This document shows positions 58,007 through 64,000 of a stretch of DNA of 64,000 bases, piece after piece. A program made the translations under genes and the position numbers. Position 1 is the stretch's first letter; each line of letters begins with the position of its first letter. The stretch comes from Actinotalea lenta (GTDB taxonomy: Bacteria > Actinomycetota > Actinomycetes > Actinomycetales > Cellulomonadaceae), in the NCBI RefSeq assembly GCF_030586465.1, contig NZ_JAUQYP010000001.1, forward strand, positions 2,693,946 through 2,757,945, given 5' to 3'. A model generated the notes under the pieces. It was not told the origin of the DNA, did not search any database, and saw nothing but the letters and a program-made list of their open reading frames with translations.

Positions 58007-59116
58007 GTGAAGATCGTCCTCGCGCCCGACTCCTTCAAGGAGTCGATGAGTGCACGCGAGGCGGTGCGTGCCATGGCCACGGGCGTGCGACGCGCAGCCC
58101 CCGACGCCCACGTCACGCTCGTCCCGATGGCAGACGGCGGCGAGGGCACGGCCCGCACGGTGAGCGACGCGCTCGGCGGGGTGCTGCGCGAGGTCGAGAC
58201 GGTCGACGCGCTGGGACGCGCGCGTCGCGGGCGGATCGGCTGGGTCGCCCGCGAGCGGCTCGCCGTGGTGGAGGTGGCCCAGGCCGTGGGCCTGGACCTG
58301 ATCGCTCCGACCGAGCGCGACGCACTGGCGGCGTCCAGCACGGGCGTCGCCGACCTGCTGCGCGGGGCATGGGAGGCCGGGGCGCAGCGCGTCCTCGTGG
58401 GTCTGGGCGGCTCGGCCACGACCGACGGCGGCCTCGGGATGCTCCTCGGGCTGGGCGCGCGGGCCCTGCCCGTGCGTCCCGTGCGGTGCGACTGGGCAGA
58501 CCTGGCCGGGCTCGACCTCACCGGTCTCGACCCGCGCCTGGGCCGGGTCGAGGTCGCCGTGGACGTCGACAACCCGCTGACCGGCCCGCGCGGAGCGGCT
58601 GCCGTATTCGCGCCGCAGAAGGGCGCCGACCCGGCTGCGGTCGCCGTGCTGATCCGCCGTCTGGAGCACCTGGCGCGCGCGCTCCGGGCGGGTGGGCGCG
58701 ACGTCGCCGGTCTGCCGGGAGCCGGTGCGGCCGGTGGCCTCGGCGCCGCCTTCCTCGCGGCCGGGGCTCGCCTGGCACCCGGCGCCACGCTGGTCGCCGA
58801 GGCTGTCGGACTCGCCGAGGCGGTGCGCGGGGCCGACCTGGTGCTCACCGGCGAAGGACGGGTGGACGGGCAGACGCCCTCGGGCAAGGTGCCCGCCGGC
58901 GTCGCCGCGGTGGCGCGCGCGGCCGGTGTCCCGGTGGTGGTCCTGACGGGCAGTCTCGGGCCGGGCTGGCAGGAGGCGCGGGACGCCCTCGGGCCCGTCG
59001 TCGTCATCGGCCCCGCCGAGCGGCCCCTGGCTGAGGCCCTCGCGCACGGTCCGGCCGACCTGGCCGACGCCACGGAGCGCGTCGTGGCCGACCGCATCGC
59101 GGGCGCGCGACGCTAG
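58007..59116 (+). CDS. glxK: Glycerate kinase
   Basis: A 369-residue GlxK/GarK-type kinase that phosphorylates D-glycerate. Motifs: VLAPDSFKESMSAREA, VPMADGGEGTARTV, LGGSATTDGGLGML, VDNPLTGPRGAAAVFAPQKGA, and LTGEGRVDGQTPSGKVPAGVA. It feeds glycerate into glycolysis. GTG 58007 begins the conserved KIVLAPDSFKES start. It is divergent from proB and convergent with the hydantoinase pair, overlapping its end by 4 bases. Confidence 0.93.
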   Translation: MKIVLAPDSFKESMSAREAVRAMATGVRRAAPDAHVTLVPMADGGEGTARTVSDALGGVLREVETVDALGRARRGRIGWVARERLAVVEVAQAVGLDLIAPTERDALAASSTGVADLLRGAWEAGAQRVLVGLGGSATTDGGLGMLLGLGARALPVRPVRCDWADLAGLDLTGLDPRLGRVEVAVDVDNPLTGPRGAAAVFAPQKGADPAAVAVLIRRLEHLARALRAGGRDVAGLPGAGAAGGLGAAFLAAGARLAPGATLVAEAVGLAEAVRGADLVLTGEGRVDGQTPSGKVPAGVAAVARAAGVPVVVLTGSLGPGWQEARDALGPVVVIGPAERPLAEALAHGPADLADATERVVADRIAGARR

Positions 59117-60663
59117 CCGGCGCCCGCCGGCCGCCCCGGCTCCCGACCGGGTTCGCCCCAACCGCCGCCGCCGGGTGTCACGAGCGTGACCACGTCGCCG
59201 GCGGACACCCGGCGAGCGACCTTGGGCTCCAGCTCGTGTGTCGCGTCGGCGGTCTCGAGGAGGTTGCGCCCGACGGCCCCCGGAGCCCCGCCGGCCAGAC
59301 CGGGCGGCGCGTGCCGGCGCCGGTCGGTGAGCAGGTTCACGCTGGCGTCCTGGAGCACCCGGATCGCGCGGACCACGCCGTCGCCGCCGCGGTGCGCACC
59401 CGGTCCGCCAGAGCCGTCCGCAAGCTCGTACCGCTCGACGCGCATCGGGTACTCCAGCTCGAGGGCCTCGATGGGCGTGTTCAGCGTGTTCGTCATCCCG
59501 ACGTGCACCCCGGAGGGTCCCGGGCCCACGCGTGAGGCGCCCTGGCCGCCCGCGACGGTCTCGTAGTAGGTCCAGCCCTCACCCCCGATCACGGTGTTGT
59601 TCATCGTCCCGGTACCCGACGCGGGCACGTCGGCCACCTGCGCGAACGCCGCGAGCACAGCATCGGCGACCCGCTGGCTGGTCTCCACGTTCCCGGCGAC
59701 CACGGCGTGCGGCGGACGGGCGTTGACCAGGGACCCCTCCGGGGCCCGGATGTCCAGCGGCGCGTACGTCCCCGCGCACGCGGGCACGTCCTCGGGCAGC
59801 AGCACGCGCAGGGCGAAGAAGCACGCCGAACGCGTCACCGCGACAGGACAGTTCACGTTGCCCGCGACCGCGTCGGAGGTGCCGGTCAGGTCGATCGTCG
59901 CGCTGTCACCGTGGATGGTCACGGCCACCTGGATCGGGATGTCCTCATCGGTGACGCCGTCACCCTCGAGCTCGGTCCGCGCGCGGTAGGTGCCGTCCGG
60001 CAGAGCGCGCAGCGCCTCGCGCGTTCGACGCTCGGCGTAGGCGATCACCTCGTCGAACCCCGCGAGCAGCGTGGCCAGGCCGACCCGCTCCGCGAGCTCC
60101 ACGACGCGCAGGCCGCCGACCCGGTTCGCGGCAGCCTGCGCGCGGAAGTCCCCGCGCCGCAGGCGGGGCGTGCGCGAGTTCGCGCACACCAGCTCCAGCA
60201 CCTCGTCCGTCATCCGCAGCGGCGGGATGACCAGGCCCTCCTGCCACAGGTCCCGTGACCCGGCGGGCATCGACCCCGGTGCCATGCCGCCGACGTCCGA
60301 GTGATGCGCCCGGGTGACCGCGTAGCCGACCACCGCGCCGTCCACACCGACGGGCGTCACGAGCGTGACGTCGGGCAGGTGCGTCCCGCCCGTGTAGGGA
60401 TCGTTGAGGATCCACGTCTCCCCCGGCCGTGCCCCGCGCGCACGCACCGCCGCCACCGACTCGGGCATGGCCCCCAGGTGCACCGGGATGTGCTCGGCCT
60501 GGGCGACCATCCGGGCGTCGGCGTCGAACAGGGCGGCCGAGCAGTCCCGGCGCTCCTTGATGTTCGAGGAGTAGGCGCTGCGCACCAGCACCGTGCCCAT
60601 CTCCTCCGCGATCCCGGCGAGCGCGCTGCGCAGCACCGACAGGGTGATCGGGTCCAGGCTCAT
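59113..60663 (-). CDS. Hydantoinase/oxoprolinase subunit B
   Basis: A 516-residue HyuB-type subunit. It begins DPITLSVLRSALAGIAEEMGTVLVRSAYSSNIKERRDCSAALFD-type sequence and contains PVHLGAMPESV, ILNDPYTGGTHLPDVTLVTP, DVGGMAPGSMPAGSRDLWQEGLVIPP and LTGTSDAVAGNVNCP, all family-typical. With subunit A it forms an ATP-dependent enzyme opening a cyclic amide (5-oxoproline, N-methylhydantoin or similar). The ATG overlaps the subunit A stop by 4 bases. It lies between proBA and obgE, so 5-oxoproline is an attractive but unproven substrate. Confidence 0.92.
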   Translation of the reverse strand: MSLDPITLSVLRSALAGIAEEMGTVLVRSAYSSNIKERRDCSAALFDADARMVAQAEHIPVHLGAMPESVAAVRARGARPGETWILNDPYTGGTHLPDVTLVTPVGVDGAVVGYAVTRAHHSDVGGMAPGSMPAGSRDLWQEGLVIPPLRMTDEVLELVCANSRTPRLRRGDFRAQAAANRVGGLRVVELAERVGLATLLAGFDEVIAYAERRTREALRALPDGTYRARTELEGDGVTDEDIPIQVAVTIHGDSATIDLTGTSDAVAGNVNCPVAVTRSACFFALRVLLPEDVPACAGTYAPLDIRAPEGSLVNARPPHAVVAGNVETSQRVADAVLAAFAQVADVPASGTGTMNNTVIGGEGWTYYETVAGGQGASRVGPGPSGVHVGMTNTLNTPIEALELEYPMRVERYELADGSGGPGAHRGGDGVVRAIRVLQDASVNLLTDRRRHAPPGLAGGAPGAVGRNLLETADATHELEPKVARRVSAGDVVTLVTPGGGGWGEPGREPGRPAGAG

Positions 60664-62657
60664 CGCGCCTCCTCGCGCCGCAGCACCAGCGTGCCGACCT
60701 CGTCCACGCGCCCGGACCATCCCGGCCGCACCACGCAGGTGGACTCCGGCATCTGGACCACGGCCGGTCCGGCGACCGTGCTGCCTGGGGCCATCCGGGT
60801 CCGGTCGTGCACGGATGCGGTCGTCTCGCCGGTGTCCAGCAGCAGGCGTCGGTGCCCCACCCGCGAGCCGTGCGCGGCCGCGGGACGCTCGCTGCCGCGC
60901 AGGTCGGGCACGGCGCCCGCACGCGTGGCCACCACGCGGACGTTGACCACCTCGACGGGCTCGTCGTCGATGCGGTGCCCGTAGCGACGCTCGTGCGCGT
61001 CCCCGAACGCCTCGACGAGCGCGGCGCGCGTGGCGCCGGGAACGGTCAGCTCGAAGGACTGCCCTGCGTAGCGCAGGTCCGCCTGCCGGGCGAGCGTCGC
61101 ACCGGGCAGCGCAGCGCCAGCGCGGTCTTCCAGCTCACCGAACATCGCCTCGAGGTCGGCGTCGTGGCGTCCGGCGACCGTGGCGACGTGGTCGTGGCGG
61201 ACCTCGGAGATCGCGAGGCCGAGTGCGGACAGCACGCCGGCGGCGCGCGGTACCAGCACGGTCGAGGAGCCCAGCTGCTCGGCGAGCGCGCAGGCGTGCA
61301 GGCCGCCCGCGCCGCCGAACGCCACGAGGGCGAAGTCGCGGGGGTCGAGCCCCCGCTCGACGCTGATCACGCGCAGAGCCCGCACCATCTCCGTGTCCGC
61401 GACCCGGACCACACCGAGGGCCGTCTGCCGGGCATCCAGTCCGAGTCGGGCGCCCAGGGCGGCCAGGGCCCGCTCCGCCGCGCCCCGACGGAGCACGATG
61501 TCGCCGCCGAGCCGGGCGCCGTCCGGCAGAGCACCGAGCACGAGGTTCGCGTCGGTCACCGTCGGCTCCGTGCCGCCCAGCCCGTAGGCCACCGGGCCGG
61601 GGTCCGCACCGGCCGAGTGCGGACCGACCCGCAGCGCACCGCCCTCGTCGACCCAGGCGACGGACCCGCCGCCGGCACTGACGGTGTGCACGTCAACCAT
61701 CGGCAACCGCAGCGGCACGCCCGCGACCACCGCCTCGGTGGTCAGCTGGACCTGCCCGCCGACCACCGGCGCGACGTCCGTGCTGGTGCCGCCCATGTCG
61801 AAGGTCAGCACGTCCGGGTATCCGGACAGACCGGCCACGTGGGACGCGCCGACGACGCCGCCGGCCGGCCCGGAGAGCACGAAACGGGCGGGATGGCGCG
61901 CCGCGACCGCGACGTCGAGCACGCCCCCTGATGACTGCATGACGGTCGGCGCCGGGAGGCCCGCGTCTGCCGCCCGGGCGGCGAGACGCTCCAGGTAGGC
62001 GGCCATCCGCGGACGCAGGTAGGCGTCGGCGACGGTGGTCGACATCCGCTCGTACTCGCGGAACTCGGGCAGCACCTCGTGGGACAGCGAGACGGCCACG
62101 TGCGGCAGCCGGCGACGCACCGCCTCGCCTACCGCGCGCTCGTGCTCGGGGTGCAGGAACCCGAACAGCAGGCACACCGCGACGGCATCGACGCCCGCGC
62201 CGGCGACCGCGTCCACCGCGCGGGCCAGGCTCGCCGGATCGAGCGGCACGACGACGCCGTCCGGGGACATCCGCTCCCGCACCACGAACCGCAGGTCCCG
62301 TGGCACGAGCGGCGCCGGGCGGTGCCGGGTGAGGTCGTACAGCGACGCACGGTCCTGGCGGCCGATCTCCAGGAGGTCGCGGAAGCCTTCCGTGGTCACC
62401 AAAGCGGTGCGCCCGCCGCGCCGCTCGAGCAGCGCATTGGTCGCCACGGTGGTGCCGTGCGCGAAGGCGGCGAGCGCGGCCGGGTCGAGCCCGAGGGCGC
62501 GCCAACCGGCCAGCACGCCGTCGGACTGGTCGCGCGGGGTGGAGGGGACCTTGTCGATCCGGACCCGACCGTCCGGCGCCACCACGACGACGTCGGTGAA
62601 CGTCCCGCCCACGTCGACGCCCAAGCGGCTCCCCGAGCCGTCGTGCCTCCCGGTCAT
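60660..62657 (-). CDS. Hydantoinase/oxoprolinase subunit A
   Basis: A 665-residue HyuA-type ATPase subunit of the ASKHA fold: phosphate-1 motif GVDVGGTFTDVVV, NALLERRGGRTALVTTEGFRD, LSHEVLPEFREYER, TFDMGGTSTDVAPV and FGGAGGLHACALAEQLG. It activates the ring carbonyl for hydrolysis by subunit B. ATG 62657 gives the conserved N-terminus; an in-frame start at 62711 would add 18 residues overlapping obgE's end. Fused homologues are eukaryotic 5-oxoprolinase. Confidence 0.93.
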   Translation of the reverse strand: MTGRHDGSGSRLGVDVGGTFTDVVVVAPDGRVRIDKVPSTPRDQSDGVLAGWRALGLDPAALAAFAHGTTVATNALLERRGGRTALVTTEGFRDLLEIGRQDRASLYDLTRHRPAPLVPRDLRFVVRERMSPDGVVVPLDPASLARAVDAVAGAGVDAVAVCLLFGFLHPEHERAVGEAVRRRLPHVAVSLSHEVLPEFREYERMSTTVADAYLRPRMAAYLERLAARAADAGLPAPTVMQSSGGVLDVAVAARHPARFVLSGPAGGVVGASHVAGLSGYPDVLTFDMGGTSTDVAPVVGGQVQLTTEAVVAGVPLRLPMVDVHTVSAGGGSVAWVDEGGALRVGPHSAGADPGPVAYGLGGTEPTVTDANLVLGALPDGARLGGDIVLRRGAAERALAALGARLGLDARQTALGVVRVADTEMVRALRVISVERGLDPRDFALVAFGGAGGLHACALAEQLGSSTVLVPRAAGVLSALGLAISEVRHDHVATVAGRHDADLEAMFGELEDRAGAALPGATLARQADLRYAGQSFELTVPGATRAALVEAFGDAHERRYGHRIDDEPVEVVNVRVVATRAGAVPDLRGSERPAAAHGSRVGHRRLLLDTGETTASVHDRTRMAPGSTVAGPAVVQMPESTCVVRPGWSGRVDEVGTLVLRREEAR

Positions 62658-62689
62658 GCCCGGGCCTGCTGGCTGATCACCGGGCCATG

Positions 62690-64000
62690 CTAGGGGCCAG
62701 GGGTGGTCCACCGGCCCTGGCTCCGCTCGGTCTGGAGCTCGGCGCGGGCCTCGGCCTTCGCGTCCATCCGGTCGTGGTGCTCACGGCGCTTCTCCGCCCG
62801 GGTCGGGCGGTGCTGGTCCTCGAGCCGGGCGTCCGTGCCCCGCGCGCCGAGCAGCTCGGCGCCCGTCATCAAGGTGGGCTCCCAGTCGAACACGACCGCG
62901 TCGTCACCGTCACCGATGACGACCTCGGCACCCGGCGTGGCTCCGGCCGCGAACAGCTCCTCCTCGACGCCGAGCCGGGCCAGCCGGTCGGCCAGGAAGC
63001 CGACCGCCTCGTCGTTGGTGAAGTCCGTCTGGCGCACCCAGCGCTCGGGCTTGCGACCACGGACCACGAACCACTCGTGCACCCCGTCGTGCTCACGGCG
63101 CACCGTGAACGGCGTCTCGTCCACGGCCGCTGGGTGCAGCACCACGCGCTCGGCCGGCACCGGCGCGGCGGCGCGCGCCTCGTCCACCATGGCGGCGAGG
63201 GCGAACGTCAGCGCTCGCAGGCCCTCGTGCGACGCGGTCGACACCTCGAACACCCGCAGTCCCCTGGCCTCCAGCTCCGGGCGCACCAGCTCGGCGAGCT
63301 CGCGGGCCTCGGGGATGTCGACCTTGTTGAGCACCACGACGGCGGGACGCTCGGTCAGCGGCACGTCGGAGGGGTCCACCAGCTCGGCGGAGTAGGCGGT
63401 GAGCTCGCCGAGGAGCACGTCGAGGTCGCTGATCGGATCCCGGTTCGGTTCGAGGGTGGCGCAGTCCAGGACGTGCGCGATCACGGCACAGCGCTCGATG
63501 TGCCGCAGGAACTCCAGGCCCAGACCCTTGCCCTGGCTCGCACCGGGGATCAGGCCCGGCACGTCGGCCACCGTGAAGCGAGAGCCCCCGGCCTGCACGA
63601 CCCCGAGGTGCGGCACGAGGGTCGTGAACGGGTAGTCCGCGATCTTCGGCTTCGCCGCGGAGACCGCGGACACGAGGCTGGACTTGCCGGCGCTCGGGTA
63701 GCCGACCAGCGCCACGTCGGCGATCGACTTCAGCTCCAGGACGACGTCCACCCCGTCGCCGGGTTCGCCGAGCAGCGCGAACCCGGGCGCCTTGCGCCGC
63801 GGCGACGCCAGGGCTGCGTTACCCAGGCCGCCCCGGCCGCCCGCGGCCACCACGTAGCGGGCGCCGGCGCCGAGCAGGTCGGCGAGGACCTCGCCGTCCG
63901 GGGTGGAGACCACGGTTCCGTCCGGTACCGGGACGACGAGGTCGGCCCCGTTCGCCCCGTGCCGGTCGTCGCCCATGCCCGCGGTCCCCGAGGCCGCCCG
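62690..64000 (-). CDS. obgE: GTPase ObgE/CgtA (5' end outside window)
   Basis: Ribosome-assembly and stress GTPase; the N-terminus runs off the window edge. The visible part has the end of the Gly-rich Obg domain ([22 protein letters not shown]), the G domain with G1 [16 protein letters not shown]2 [14 protein letters not shown]3 [16 protein letters not shown] and G4 NKVDIP, and the C-terminal OCT domain (about 105 residues after [13 protein letters not shown]) ending in a charged tail. It is upstream of the hydantoinase pair and proBA, the usual neighbourhood being obgE-proB-proA. Confidence 0.96.
   Translation of the reverse strand, partial: RAASGTAGMGDDRHGANGADLVVPVPDGTVVSTPDGEVLADLLGAGARYVVAAGGRGGLGNAALASPRRKAPGFALLGEPGDGVDVVLELKSIADVALVGYPSAGKSSLVSAVSAAKPKIADYPFTTLVPHLGVVQAGGSRFTVADVPGLIPGASQGKGLGLEFLRHIERCAVIAHVLDCATLEPNRDPISDLDVLLGELTAYSAELVDPSDVPLTERPAVVVLNKVDIPEARELAELVRPELEARGLRVFEVSTASHEGLRALTFALAAMVDEARAAAPVPAERVVLHPAAVDETPFTVRREHDGVHEWFVVRGRKPERWVRQTDFTNDEAVGFLADRLARLGVEEELFAAGATPGAEVVIGDGDDAVVFDWEPTLMTGAELLGARGTDARLEDQHRPTRAEKRREHHDRMDAKAEARAELQTERSQGRWTTPGP

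Overview
The window is very GC-rich chromosomal DNA from a high-GC Gram-positive bacterium. It most resembles a member of the Cellulomonadaceae or a close relative in the Micrococcales. The reasons are the dense GTG-started genes with strong GC bias at third codon positions, many 4-base stop/start overlaps, a mycothiol-family (maleylpyruvate isomerase-like) enzyme, a single-chain glycyl-tRNA synthetase, and the actinobacterial housekeeping order holA / rpsT / lepA-hemW / hrcA-dnaJ-rsmE / phoH-ybeY-corC-era / leuA / recO-uppS / dusB / glyS. The genus assignment is inference; no 16S gene is present.

Layout from left to right. 1-2.6 kb: two tandem PQQ-propeller membrane proteins, the first cut by the window edge. 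2.6-6.5 kb: dusB, a YibE/F membrane protein and glyS. 6.6-9.7 kb: a zinc uptake operon (znuA, znuC, znuB, zur) behind a Zur-box promoter. 9.7-13.7 kb: etfB, etfA, a membrane cytochrome b and an acyl-CoA dehydrogenase in one operon. 13.7-21 kb: uppS and recO, then rsgA with a tiny upstream ORF, a lipoprotein gene bracketed by inverted arrays of a short repeat, leuA with a leucine-rich leader peptide, and a membrane alpha/beta hydrolase. 21-28.7 kb: era, corC-like, ybeY, phoH, HIT, a Gmad2 lipoprotein, rsmE, dnaJ and hrcA with a CIRCE element. 28.7-31.7 kb: a MarR-GNAT fusion with a palindromic operator, a DUF3097 protein and a proline-rich membrane protein. 31.9-38.2 kb: hemW, a MOSC protein, lepA, a mycothiol-family enzyme, an alcohol dehydrogenase and rpsT. 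38.2-40.1 kb: an XRE-TPR regulator and a 42-residue exported peptide. 40.1-46.3 kb: holA, comEC, comEA and leuS. 46.4-51.8 kb: YceI, a metallophosphoesterase, a small CxC protein, a quinone oxidoreductase, a Ser/Thr kinase and tRNA-Ala. 51.9-64 kb: histidine phosphatase, rsfS, a coiled-coil protein, nadD, a 50-residue membrane protein, proA, proB, glycerate kinase, a hydantoinase/oxoprolinase pair and obgE (cut by the window edge).

Most of the content is conserved core machinery for translation, ribosome maturation, chaperones and amino-acid synthesis. The most distinctive parts are four. First, a possible secreted-peptide/TPR-regulator pair with an inverted repeat over its promoter (38.2-40.1 kb), which resembles Firmicutes RRNPP quorum sensing. 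Second, an ETF-cytochrome b-acyl-CoA dehydrogenase operon with no visible ETF:quinone oxidoreductase. Third, a five-copy intergenic repeat whose central base takes all four values. Fourth, an apparently leaderless leucine attenuator in front of leuA. No CRISPR array, transposase, integrase or prophage gene was seen. No gap between genes exceeds about 210 bases; the notable gaps are described in the entries next to them.
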